The translations under genes and the position numbers were made by a program. The notes under the pieces are model-generated. The model was not told the DNA's origin, ran no database searches, and was given only the letters and a program-made list of their open reading frames with translations. Below are positions 53,484 through 61,557 of a stretch of DNA of 64,000 nt, one piece after another. The DNA is from Nonlabens sp. MB-3u-79 (GTDB lineage Bacteria; Bacteroidota; Bacteroidia; Flavobacteriales; Flavobacteriaceae), in the NCBI RefSeq assembly GCF_002831625.1, contig NZ_CP025116.1, forward strand, positions 1,240,001 to 1,304,000, given 5' to 3'. Numbering within the stretch: position 1 is the first letter of the stretch; each line of letters opens with the position of its first letter.

Positions 53484-54467
53484 ATGAATGCGATAGACCA
53501 ACTTAGAATTATATTTTTAGATCACCTTAATAACAGGATTGCAGAAAAGGAACCTGCGGGATTGTACGATCCAGTTCATTATATTCTAGAGTTAGGCGGG
53601 AAACGATTAAGGCCTTTACTGACATTGATGAGTGCAAAAATGTATGGTGCCTCCGTTAAAGATGCCTTGGATGCAGGAGTAGCTGTCGAGGTCTTTCATA
53701 ATTTCACTTTGCTTCATGATGATATTATGGATGCAGCAGACCTGCGTCGGGGTAAAGAAACGGTTCATAAAAAATGGGATGTCAATACAGGAATACTTTC
53801 TGGAGATGTCATGTTGATAATGGCCTACCGTTTTTTGGAAGGCTATAACAAAGATCAATTTCACCAATTGACTAAAATCTTTTCTAGAACAGCGCTAGAA
53901 GTATGTGAAGGCCAGCAATATGATGTGGATTTTGAAACTCGAGTTGACGTTAGTATTTCAGAATATTTGTTGATGATCAAATTAAAAACATCGGTTCTTG
54001 TAGGTTGTGCACTTCAAATGGGTGCTATTATTGCTGGTGTAGATGAAGAAGAACAAGAGTTGATCTACAACTATGGGATTCATTTAGGACTTGCTTTTCA
54101 ATTGATGGATGATTACCTCGATGCCTTCGGTGATCCAGAGACTTTTGGTAAAGAAGTAGGCGGAGATATCAGGGAAAATAAGAAGACTTATTTGTACCTG
54201 AAAAGTATAGAAGATGAGCATTGCGCTACCGAATTAAAGGAATGGTTTGCTCTTGATCATGAAAAAATGAATGAAGATCAGATTGAGGAGAAGAAAGAAA
54301 TAGTAAAAGTATTTTTTGAAGAAAGCGGCGGGGCTGCAGCTACACTTGAAGCGATTAAATCGTATACAGATAAAGCACTAACTATTATTGATCAACTTTC
54401 TATTAGTGAAGACTACAAAAAAGAGTTGAGAGATTTCTCTATTGATTTGATGGACCGCGTGAGTTAG
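53484..54467 (+). CDS. Trans-type polyprenyl diphosphate synthase
   Basis: A 327-residue class I prenyltransferase that condenses isopentenyl diphosphate units; the long-chain or geranylgeranyl product is not defined. The first aspartate-rich motif is DDIMD in LLHDDIMDAADLRRG (about residues 77-91) and the second is DDYLD in FQLMDDYLDAFGD. GGKRLRP and the conserved lysine/arginine residues are present. An in-frame ATG at 53466 adds six residues (MKYFYQ); MNAIDQLRII is the more family-like start, so the start is uncertain. It is divergent from the tetR operon. Products could feed menaquinone side chains, using precursors from dxs. Confidence 0.93.
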   Translation: MNAIDQLRIIFLDHLNNRIAEKEPAGLYDPVHYILELGGKRLRPLLTLMSAKMYGASVKDALDAGVAVEVFHNFTLLHDDIMDAADLRRGKETVHKKWDVNTGILSGDVMLIMAYRFLEGYNKDQFHQLTKIFSRTALEVCEGQQYDVDFETRVDVSISEYLLMIKLKTSVLVGCALQMGAIIAGVDEEEQELIYNYGIHLGLAFQLMDDYLDAFGDPETFGKEVGGDIRENKKTYLYLKSIEDEHCATELKEWFALDHEKMNEDQIEEKKEIVKVFFEESGGAAATLEAIKSYTDKALTIIDQLSISEDYKKELRDFSIDLMDRVS

Positions 54468-54609
54468 ATATATACCAACTCCCTATTATAAGTACATTAT
54501 GATAGAGGAATTGCAGGAAAGTCTTGTTTCTTTTCTCTCGACCTTATAGCGGTCTTTATTGAATAACCTAATGCGACCACTGATCATTTGTTGTTGCAAA
54601 TTTCTCGTA

Positions 54610-56220
54610 CTAAGGGATCAATGCCTTTAAATCATCTAGCGTATTTGCTTCTTCCATAGGTTTATCAGTTCGCCAGCGGACGATTCTAGGAAACCTTGTG
54701 GCTACTCCAGATTTGTGTCTTTTGCTAGGTGCTATTCCTTCAAAAGCAATTTCAAATACATGATGCGGTGTTACAGATCGCACGGGGCCGAATCGTTCCA
54801 AGGTGTTCTTCTTGATCCAAGCATCTATTTTTCGAAATTCGGCATCAGTAAGTCCAGAATAGGCTTTTGCAAAAGTAACCAGCTCTCCATCTTGCCAAAG
54901 TCCAAAAGTATAGTCGGTAAATAAATTAGCTCTTCTTCCGTGCCCTCGCATGGCATAAGTCAATACTGCATCAACCGAAAATGGATCTGTTTTCCATTTC
55001 CACCAGTCGCCTTTTTTACGTCCTACCAGATAGGGACTGTCTTTGCGTTTGATCATCAATCCTTCTGATCGTTTTTCTCTTGCCAAAGCCCGCTCTGTCG
55101 CCATTTCTTCCCAAGAGTCAAAAGTCATGGTTTCTGAAAGCAGCAATGGTGTTTTTTCCCCTTGTGACAATGACTCTTCTTTTTTGTGAAGATTTAAAAC
55201 CAGCTCATCCAGTACCGCTCTGCGTTTTTCAAAGGGTTGTTCTCTCAAATCTTTTCCTTGCCATTCCAGTAAGTCGTACGCGACAATAACAACAGGAACA
55301 TCTTGTAATAGTTTTTTACCTACTGTTTTACGACCTATTCTGGTTTGTAGGTCATTGAAATTCATGATTTCACCATCTTTAAATGGTAGGATCTCTCCAT
55401 CGATCACAGTCCCATTAGGAATCACATCTAGGAACTTTTGAAATTCTGGATACTTATCGGTAACTAATTCTTCCCCACGGGACCACACAAAAATCTCGTT
55501 ACTTCGTATAATTGTCTGTGACCTGATGCCGTCCCATTTGTGCTCTGCGTTCCATTGATTGATATTGTTTAGATCGCTAATTTCTCCTTCAATAGCATAA
55601 GCAAGGTAGAATGGATAAGGCTTGCCTCTCCTGGCCACTTCATTATCTTCATAAACCAACTCCTGAAAACTGGTGTTTTCTCCCGTCCAGTTTCCCATGA
55701 GTTTATGGGCGAGCACATCTTTATCAATTCCAGTAGCATTAGCTAATGCTCGGGTCATTAATTTTTGAGAAACACCTATCCTAAAACCACCAGTTAGTAT
55801 TTTATTAAAAACAAATCGTTCGTAATAATTGAGTTGGAGCCAGTTTTTTTGCAGGTATTCTTTTTTTTCAAGCTCCCCCTTGGACCTTAGCGCTATAATT
55901 TCGCTAATGATTTGCGAAAGGCTTTTGTCGCTAGATTCGTTTGCTGTAGGAAGAATGAGCGCAATGGTTTCTGCCAGATCACCGACAATATGGTAGCTTT
56001 CTTCAAACAGCCACATGGGTACACCACTAATTTGTGTCGCCCATTCTCTCATCAAAGTGGTGTTAACGGGTCTTTTGGGGCGTCGGTGAGAAAGTATGGC
56101 AATGGTCCACAATTTATCTTCATCATTTGCGGTCTTAAAATACTCCGTAAGCGCAGCTACTTTGAGGTTGGTTTTATTAGTTCCGTCTATAGTACGGATG
56201 AGTTCTGCAAACTGTTTCAT
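54610..56220 (-). CDS. ATP-dependent DNA ligase
   Basis: A 536-residue ATP-dependent ligase of the bacterial repair type, sealing nicks via an enzyme-AMP intermediate. The nucleotidyl lysine is in AEHKWDGIRSQ (about residue 229), the motif K-x-D-G-x-R. Further motifs are VIDGEILPF (IV-like), EGLMIKRKDSPYL and GDWWKWKTDP (V). An N-terminal helical domain precedes the catalytic core, and a C-terminal OB fold contains TFAKAYSGLTD. It starts within the last codons of the upstream exonuclease gene (ATGA overlap), so they form a coupled pair. The replicative NAD-dependent LigA is expected elsewhere. Confidence 0.95.
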   Translation of the reverse strand: MKQFAELIRTIDGTNKTNLKVAALTEYFKTANDEDKLWTIAILSHRRPKRPVNTTLMREWATQISGVPMWLFEESYHIVGDLAETIALILPTANESSDKSLSQIISEIIALRSKGELEKKEYLQKNWLQLNYYERFVFNKILTGGFRIGVSQKLMTRALANATGIDKDVLAHKLMGNWTGENTSFQELVYEDNEVARRGKPYPFYLAYAIEGEISDLNNINQWNAEHKWDGIRSQTIIRSNEIFVWSRGEELVTDKYPEFQKFLDVIPNGTVIDGEILPFKDGEIMNFNDLQTRIGRKTVGKKLLQDVPVVIVAYDLLEWQGKDLREQPFEKRRAVLDELVLNLHKKEESLSQGEKTPLLLSETMTFDSWEEMATERALAREKRSEGLMIKRKDSPYLVGRKKGDWWKWKTDPFSVDAVLTYAMRGHGRRANLFTDYTFGLWQDGELVTFAKAYSGLTDAEFRKIDAWIKKNTLERFGPVRSVTPHHVFEIAFEGIAPSKRHKSGVATRFPRIVRWRTDKPMEEANTLDDLKALIP

Positions 56221-57338
56221 GGCGCTACGCTTGAAATTGAATTCGAACTTGAATTTGAACTCGAACTCGAACTTGATGTTTTCTCGCTTCGCTCGGAAAC
56301 ACTTTGCTCAGTTTCTGAACTTTCACTTTTTTCTTCAGCGCTTAATTCTGAGTTTTCTCCTTCATATTGTGTGCGCTCGCTTATGGCATTGAGTCCTTTT
56401 TCTTCTCTTAAGAACCGAGCAAAAATCTCTTGATAGCCGTGTGTCGTAATTACATTTTCACAGCCAGTGGCTGCTATGCTATCTAATAAACCGTCCCAGT
56501 CGCAATGATCAGAAAGGACAAAACCTTTATCGATGGCTCTTCTGCGTCGTGCACCTCTAAAAGTCATCCAACCGCTGGCACTTGCTGTGACATATGGAAC
56601 CATTTTTTTCATCCAGGCACTTCCATGAGCACTGGGTGGTGCGATAACAATGTTGCCTGCAAGTTCTTCTTTGGTAGTTTCTTTGGTAATCAAATGAGTA
56701 GGAGGAAAGTTGATTTGTTGTCTTAAGACTTCCGTCATTTTATAGACGGCTCCATGACAGTAAATCTTCATTTGACTGGTGTCCAGATGTTTGATAATAC
56801 GCTGTGCTTTCCCTAAAGAATAAGCAAATAGTACGGAGGTCTTCTTTTCTGCATGGTTTTGAGCACACCACAAGTTGATATCATCCATGACCAGTTGTTG
56901 AGAACGCCATTTAAAGGCGGGTAATCCAAAGGTGCATTCTGTAATAAAGGTATCGCATTTTACAGGTTCGTAAACGCTAGAAATACCGTCAGCTTCTGTT
57001 TTATAATCACCTGTAAAAACCCATACTTCTCCGCGGTGCTCGACGCGTATTTGTGAAGATCCTGGAATATGCCCAGCGGGGTGAAAAGAGAATTTCACAT
57101 TGTTGATGGAAAAAACTTCGTTATAATTTACTCCCGACACATTGATATCGCCCAGTCGGTGCGTAATGATGGGAACGTTATCATTATGGGTAAGGTATTT
57201 TTTGTGTCCCCATCGGGAATGGTCTGCATGGCCATGTGTGATGAGTGCTTTAGCTACGGGTTTCCATGGATCCAGATAGACGCCTGCAGGCTTGCAATAA
57301 ATTCCTTTTTTAGTGAATTGAAGTAATGGTTGACTCAT
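56217..57338 (-). CDS. Ligase-associated metallo-beta-lactamase-fold DNA exonuclease
   Basis: A 373-residue metallo-beta-lactamase/beta-CASP protein of the ligase-associated exonuclease family. Zinc ligands are in ITHGHADHSRWG (H35, H37, D39, H40), FHPAGHIPGSSQI (His) and VFTGDYKTE (Asp), with LSDHCDWDG and ITTHGYQEIFARFL further on. It should trim DNA ends for the ligase gene it overlaps by 4 bases. In many bacteria this pair is joined by a helicase and a phosphoesterase; neither is here. About 45 C-terminal residues are a Ser/Glu/Asn tail encoded by simple repeats (56231-56280), beyond the usual family end. Confidence 0.92.
   Translation of the reverse strand: MSQPLLQFTKKGIYCKPAGVYLDPWKPVAKALITHGHADHSRWGHKKYLTHNDNVPIITHRLGDINVSGVNYNEVFSINNVKFSFHPAGHIPGSSQIRVEHRGEVWVFTGDYKTEADGISSVYEPVKCDTFITECTFGLPAFKWRSQQLVMDDINLWCAQNHAEKKTSVLFAYSLGKAQRIIKHLDTSQMKIYCHGAVYKMTEVLRQQINFPPTHLITKETTKEELAGNIVIAPPSAHGSAWMKKMVPYVTASASGWMTFRGARRRRAIDKGFVLSDHCDWDGLLDSIAATGCENVITTHGYQEIFARFLREEKGLNAISERTQYEGENSELSAEEKSESSETEQSVSERSEKTSSSSSSSNSSSNSISSVAP
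56231..56280 (-). repeat. TTCAAG/TTCGAG hexamer run at the exonuclease 3' end
   Basis: On the minus strand about eight degenerate units of TCAAGT/TCGAGT type encode a serine-rich tail and lie directly before the ligase start codon. Similar runs lie at 7123 and 28715. Confidence 0.7.
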
Positions 57339-57595
57339 GACATAAAATTAAATGACAGGAGCGGTATTCTATCTGGATTAAGAGAAGTTTATCATACTAA
57401 TTTAAAGGCATAATGTCGCTTGTAATTTAAATCACAAAAAAGGACAATGGTATAAGGGCAAAGACGGTTTACTTCGACAGGTTGATGCTGTGATAAGTTC
57501 TGTGCAGGTACACTCAGCGCAACTCACTTTAAAGCTATAAAGTAAAGACTTTATCTTTTTGTGAGCCTATAACCTTTTCAGGGTTTGTAATAGGC

Positions 57596-58108
57596 TTACT
57601 TTTCTTCTGGATCCATATCAGCTTTGAGATCTTCTAGAAGTTTGTCATTACTTTGACGGAATTCATTGACTTTCCAGTTCATTTGAATAATTAATTCATC
57701 TAAGGCAAGGATGATGTTGTTGTATTTTTCTTCTAACTGAGAAGGAGTTTTTATACGGTATCCTAAGTAAGATTTATAGATGTGGAGTCTGGTTTTTAAA
57801 ACTTTAATACGGGAGAAAATGGCTTGATCTTGGAATGCTTCTTCAGGATTTAAAAGCATGTTATTTACGTGATCTATTATTTTATTTGTTGCTCTGGCCG
57901 TATGATCATAATTCTCTAGTCCTGTAAGTAAGTCTTGAAAGGGTTCCCATTCTAGCGCTTTTTTCTGAGCATCTTTTAGGAGCGTTATTTTTGACGTGCT
58001 CAAATTCATAGCCGTATAATCTATTTGTTTTACGTTAGGCGCGTCTTCATTAGAAATGGGTTTGCAGGCTAGCAGTAATATAAAAAGCAGAAAAATAGAG
58101 AGTCGCAT
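57596..58108 (-). CDS. Small lipoprotein of unknown function
   Basis: A 170-residue predicted lipoprotein. ATG 58108 gives MRLSIFLLFILLLAC with the lipidated Cys at residue 15; a longer in-frame start is not needed. The mature part appears all-helical and charged, with segments such as ITLLKDAQKKALEWEPFQDL and LEEKYNNIILALDELIIQMN that could form coiled coils. I recognise no family. It is alone on its strand, with spacers of 257 and 293 bases on either side. An envelope-associated role is all that can be inferred. Confidence 0.7.
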   Translation of the reverse strand: MRLSIFLLFILLLACKPISNEDAPNVKQIDYTAMNLSTSKITLLKDAQKKALEWEPFQDLLTGLENYDHTARATNKIIDHVNNMLLNPEEAFQDQAIFSRIKVLKTRLHIYKSYLGYRIKTPSQLEEKYNNIILALDELIIQMNWKVNEFRQSNDKLLEDLKADMDPEEK

Positions 58109-58377
58109 AGTCTTATAACGATGAATTGCAAATATGCTTATAATTAAAAGAATAAAAAAGCGACATTTTTTATCAGGCACTTTTGATTCTATTTTATAGG
58201 CAGAAAATTTAATAGGGTGTTATAGGCTAGCGGTGTTTGCATTTTCGCCCTGAGCGATATCAAGATAAAACTTTATTTTAAAATAATAGAATTGAGGTCG
58301 CACTAGTACAGACAAGGGGTGTTGTTACAAATATTAAAACTCTAATCAAACTAGCGATTATCCAAATAAGGTCTTCT

Positions 58378-58385
58378 TATCTTTG
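58378..58385 (+). promoter_or_regulatory. Candidate -7 element (TATCTTTG) of tdh
   Basis: TATCTTTG fits TAnnTTTG and ends 16 bases before the ATG at 58402. Confidence 0.6.
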
Positions 58386-58401
58386 TTGGAAATAAACAGA
58401 A

Positions 58402-59340
58402 ATGGCAACCAAAGTATTAGTAATAGGAGCTTGTGGACAGATAGGAACAGAGCTTACCATGCGATTAAGAGAGATCTATGGTGGTGAGCAGGTAATTGCT
58501 AGCGATATACGTGAAGGTAGTGAGGAAATTATGGCTTCTGGGCCTTTTGAATCGCTAGATGCGATGAATAAAAGTCAGATAGAAGATGTGTGCCTGCATT
58601 ATCAAGTAAATGAAGTATATCTCATGGCAGCTATGTTAAGCGCTACGGGAGAGAAGTTTCCTAAAAAGGCTTGGAGCTTAAATATGGATTCTTTGATGCA
58701 TGTGTTAGACCTTGCAAAGGAAGGAAAGATCGATAAATTATTTTGGCCGTCGAGTATAGCTGTTTTCGGACCTACTACTCCGAAGCATGACACGCCGCAA
58801 CACACGATTATGGAGCCTACTACTGTTTATGGTATTAGCAAACAAACCGGAGAGCGATGGTGCGAGTATTACCATCAAAAATATGGTGTAGACGTAAGAT
58901 CTATGAGGTATCCAGGGTTGATTTCATGGAAAACATTACCTGGCGGTGGAACGACAGATTACGCTATAGATATTTTTCACAAAGCAGTGGCAGGTGAAAA
59001 TTACAATTGTTTTTTAAGTGAAAATACGGAGCTTCCTATGATGTATATGGAAGACGCGGTAAGAGCTACGGTAGAGATTATGCGTGCCCCTTCTGAAGAG
59101 ATTATTGAGCGTTCTTCTTACAACCTTTCTGGCATGAGTTTTACACCACAAGATATTGCTAATGAGATTAATAAGCACGTACCAGACTTTTCTATCAGTT
59201 ATGAGCCAGATTTCAGACAACAAATTGCAGATAGCTGGCCTAGTTCTATTGATGATGCCCCAGCCAGAAAAGACTGGAACTGGAAACATGAATACGGCCT
59301 TGATCAAATGGTGACTGAAATGTTATCTCATCTCAAATAA
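58402..59340 (+). CDS. tdh: L-threonine 3-dehydrogenase, epimerase (extended SDR) type
   Basis: A 312-residue NAD-dependent enzyme of the UDP-galactose-epimerase-like SDR group. The sequence closely resembles the threonine dehydrogenase described from Flavobacterium frigidimaris, rather than zinc-dependent E. coli Tdh. The Rossmann motif is VIGACGQIG (residues 7-15). Catalytic Tyr143 and Lys147 are in TVYGISKQTGERW, and the family block RYPGLISWKTLPGGGTTDYA follows. It oxidises threonine to 2-amino-3-oxobutanoate, which the kbl product at 10.4 kb cleaves to glycine and acetyl-CoA. It has its own -7 element and no operon partner. Confidence 0.93.
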   Translation: MATKVLVIGACGQIGTELTMRLREIYGGEQVIASDIREGSEEIMASGPFESLDAMNKSQIEDVCLHYQVNEVYLMAAMLSATGEKFPKKAWSLNMDSLMHVLDLAKEGKIDKLFWPSSIAVFGPTTPKHDTPQHTIMEPTTVYGISKQTGERWCEYYHQKYGVDVRSMRYPGLISWKTLPGGGTTDYAIDIFHKAVAGENYNCFLSENTELPMMYMEDAVRATVEIMRAPSEEIIERSSYNLSGMSFTPQDIANEINKHVPDFSISYEPDFRQQIADSWPSSIDDAPARKDWNWKHEYGLDQMVTEMLSHLK

Positions 59341-59366
59341 GTAAAGCAAACTGCAATTGCTATTCT

Positions 59367-59374
59367 TATATTTG
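59367..59374 (+). promoter_or_regulatory. Candidate -7 element (TATATTTG) of the TerB-like gene
   Basis: TATATTTG fits TAnnTTTG and ends 20 bases before the ATG at 59395. Confidence 0.6.
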
Positions 59375-59394
59375 CAAGAATAAAATTCAAGATT

Positions 59395-59820
59395 ATGTCA
59401 TTTTCAAGTTTATTTGTGTCTGGCGAAAGTGCCAGAAATAAAAGTCATTTTGCGACTTTAGTAACTATTGCCCAAGTTTCTGGAATTCATGAGGAAGAAG
59501 AGATTGTGCTAAATCGATTAAAGGTTGTTCTGGATATATCAGACGCTGATTATACTAATATTATAAAAAACCCAAAGGCCTACCCTGTGACGCCTCCTAA
59601 CACTAGTGAAGAGCGTATACAATGGTTGCATGACCTTTTTAAAGTGGTATTTGCAGATCATCGTATGAACGAGATAGAGCATCACTTATTGAAAAAGTAT
59701 GCTACGGCATTAGGTTACAATGATGAAGATGCAGCATATCTAGTGGAGCGTTCTATAGAGATATTTAACGGACACCTCAATTTAGAGGATTACAGATACT
59801 TATTGAATAAGAACAGATAG
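59395..59820 (+). CDS. TerB-like (DjlA-TerB fold) protein
   Basis: A 141-residue all-helical protein resembling the TerB/DjlA N-terminal fold: SHFATLVTIAQVSGIHEEEE followed by a second half with VVFADHRMNEIEHHLLKKYA. Such domains carry acidic helix ends that may bind metal, here EEEE and DHRMNEIE, and are linked to tellurite resistance or envelope stress only in some contexts. No ter-gene neighbours are present, so a tellurite role is not supported. It is cytosolic and monocistronic with its own -7 element and a strong terminator. Confidence 0.82.
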   Translation: MSFSSLFVSGESARNKSHFATLVTIAQVSGIHEEEEIVLNRLKVVLDISDADYTNIIKNPKAYPVTPPNTSEERIQWLHDLFKVVFADHRMNEIEHHLLKKYATALGYNDEDAAYLVERSIEIFNGHLNLEDYRYLLNKNR

Positions 59821-59843
59821 TTGAAGCCAACTTTTAAAGCTGA

Positions 59844-59897
59844 AGCCTTTTATAAATCGCGTTGTATCACTCGCTATTTATAAAAGGCTTTTTTTAT
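59844..59897 (+). terminator. Terminator after the TerB-like gene
   Basis: A 14-bp perfect stem (59844-59857 with 59876-59889) is followed by TTTTTT. It lies between convergent genes. Confidence 0.9.
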
Positions 59898-59959
59898 GTT
59901 GTCTTTCTTTTAAAGGTCAGGCGCTAAATTGTATTGCTGCGCTAGTTGCAAAATTGAAG

Positions 59960-60970
59960 TTATCGAGGATATTTACTCATGAATTCTTCTGCTTTTGCAA
60001 CCATATTTTTACTTCCGCAATAGAAGGGTACTCGTTGATGTAATTCTGTAGGTTTGAGATCCATAATCCTTTGGTGTCCATCACTGGCTTTTCCTCCGGC
60101 CTGTTCTGCAATAAATGCCATAGGGTTGCATTCATAAAGCAACCTCAGTTTACCTTCTTTTGCTTTAGTGCTCTTAGGGTACATATAAACACCACCTTTT
60201 ATCATGTTGCGATGTATATCGCTTACCAAACTACCTATGTAACGACTGGTATATGGACGGTCACCTTCTTCTGCTTGGCAATATTTGATATAATCTTTTA
60301 CACCTTGTGGAAAATGAACATAATTCCCTTCATTGACACTATAGATGTTGCCATCTTCAGGAAAAGTCATGTTAGGGTGAGAAAGATAATAAGTTCCTAA
60401 TGAGGGATTGAGTGTAAAACCATTTACTCCATTACCCGTCGTATATACGAGCATGGTAGAGGTTCCATAAATAATATAACCAGCGGCCACTTGCATATTG
60501 CCGGGCTGTAAAAAGTCTTCTAATTGTACAGGTGTCCCAACAGGAGTAACTCTTCTATAAATAGAAAAAATTGTTCCCACAGAAACATTTACGTCTATGT
60601 TGGAACTACCGTCTAGCGGGTCCATTGCAACTATATATTTATTACCGTGATCCTTACGTTCTCCTTCAATGGTAATAAAGTCATCATTTTCTTCACTCGC
60701 AATACCACAGACTATTTGTCGATTGGTAAGTGTTCTAATAAAGGTGTTATTTGCAAAAACGTCTAACTTTTGTTGATCTTCCCCTTGAGTGTTGATTTCG
60801 CCAGCACTACCAGTAATATCTACCAGACCTGCTTTGTTTACCTCGTGATTGACCATTTTTGCAGCCAGTCTTATGGAGTTGATGAGTCTGGAGAGTTCTC
60901 CACTGCTGTACTGGAAGTCAGCTTGGTTTTCAATGATAAATTCTCCTAGGGATTGGTTTATTGTAGCCAT
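59960..60970 (-). CDS. fbp: Fructose-1,6-bisphosphatase, class 1
   Basis: A 336-residue metal-dependent phosphatase producing fructose 6-phosphate in gluconeogenesis. The signature [19 protein letters not shown] (about residues 117-135) carries the metal-binding aspartates, and [10 protein letters not shown] (about 88-97) provides the metal-binding Glu. The substrate-binding region includes [20 protein letters not shown]. Length equals class 1 FBPases of bacteria and plants. It is cytosolic and monocistronic, convergent with the TerB-like gene and divergent from the GNAT-aspartate kinase operon. Confidence 0.97.
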   Translation of the reverse strand: MATINQSLGEFIIENQADFQYSSGELSRLINSIRLAAKMVNHEVNKAGLVDITGSAGEINTQGEDQQKLDVFANNTFIRTLTNRQIVCGIASEENDDFITIEGERKDHGNKYIVAMDPLDGSSNIDVNVSVGTIFSIYRRVTPVGTPVQLEDFLQPGNMQVAAGYIIYGTSTMLVYTTGNGVNGFTLNPSLGTYYLSHPNMTFPEDGNIYSVNEGNYVHFPQGVKDYIKYCQAEEGDRPYTSRYIGSLVSDIHRNMIKGGVYMYPKSTKAKEGKLRLLYECNPMAFIAEQAGGKASDGHQRIMDLKPTELHQRVPFYCGSKNMVAKAEEFMSKYPR

Positions 60971-61061
60971 AATTAGATCAGTTGTGCAAATATCTTAATA
61001 AAATAGTTGGCACTACAACGTTGTAGTGGATACTTTTCACATTTCTTTAGGCAGGCTCATT

Positions 61062-61069
61062 TATATTTG
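61062..61069 (+). promoter_or_regulatory. Candidate -7 element (TATATTTG) of the GNAT-aspartate kinase operon
   Basis: TATATTTG fits TAnnTTTG and ends 14 bases before the ATG at 61084. Confidence 0.6.
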
Positions 61070-61083
61070 CTTAAACTAGAATC

Positions 61084-61557
61084 ATGATTGAGGTAAGAGA
61101 AGCTACAAAAGAAGACTTTCCTAGAGTATTAGAACTCATTACTGAGCTGGCTATTTTTGAAAAAGAACCAGATGCTGTTGAGGTAACTGTAGAAGAACTG
61201 GAGCAAAACGGATTGGGAGAACAAGCCCTTTTTAAATGCTTTGTAGGATTATACGACGGTCATATAGAGGGTATCAGTTTGTGTTACCCTCGTTTTTCTA
61301 CTTGGAAAGGCAAGACGATTCATTTAGAAGATCTTATTGTAACAGAAAAAATGAGAGGTAAAGGTTTAGGAAAAGCCCTCTACGACAAAGTCCTGCAATA
61401 TGCTTATGATCATCGAGTGAAACGAGTAGAATGGGTAGTGCTGGACTGGAATACCAATGCAGTAGCGTTTTATGAACGTACAGGAGCTACTATGATTAAA
61501 GACTGGTATCTTGCACAAATGGATCAACAGTCTTTAGAAAAATATATAAAAGGATAG
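61084..61557 (+). CDS. GNAT family N-acetyltransferase
   Basis: A 157-residue acetyl-CoA-dependent transferase. The CoA loop is MRGKGLGKALYDKVLQYA (about residues 90-107), preceded by the core strand HLEDLIVTEK. The following VEWVVLDWNTNAVAFYERTGA resembles diamine/thialysine acetyltransferases (SAT2-like), so a polyamine or lysine-analogue substrate is possible. Its stop codon abuts the aspartate kinase ATG (TAG-ATG), so they are co-transcribed. The pairing with a lysine-pathway enzyme is suggestive but proves nothing about the substrate. Confidence 0.9.
   Translation: MIEVREATKEDFPRVLELITELAIFEKEPDAVEVTVEELEQNGLGEQALFKCFVGLYDGHIEGISLCYPRFSTWKGKTIHLEDLIVTEKMRGKGLGKALYDKVLQYAYDHRVKRVEWVVLDWNTNAVAFYERTGATMIKDWYLAQMDQQSLEKYIKG

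Noticed and set aside
54850..54870. GGCTTTTGCAAAAG in the ligase gene as a further palindrome copy
   Set aside because: It differs at the CGCG core, and the encoded FAKAYSGL is a conserved ligase motif, so the resemblance comes from the protein sequence.
55912..56433. Plus-strand open frame of 173 residues over the ligase/exonuclease junction
   Set aside because: Antisense to two well-supported genes; its Glu-Leu-rich tail comes from the hexamer repeats.
59395..59820. Tellurite resistance function for the TerB-like gene
   Set aside because: Only the fold is suggested; no other ter genes or stress genes are nearby.
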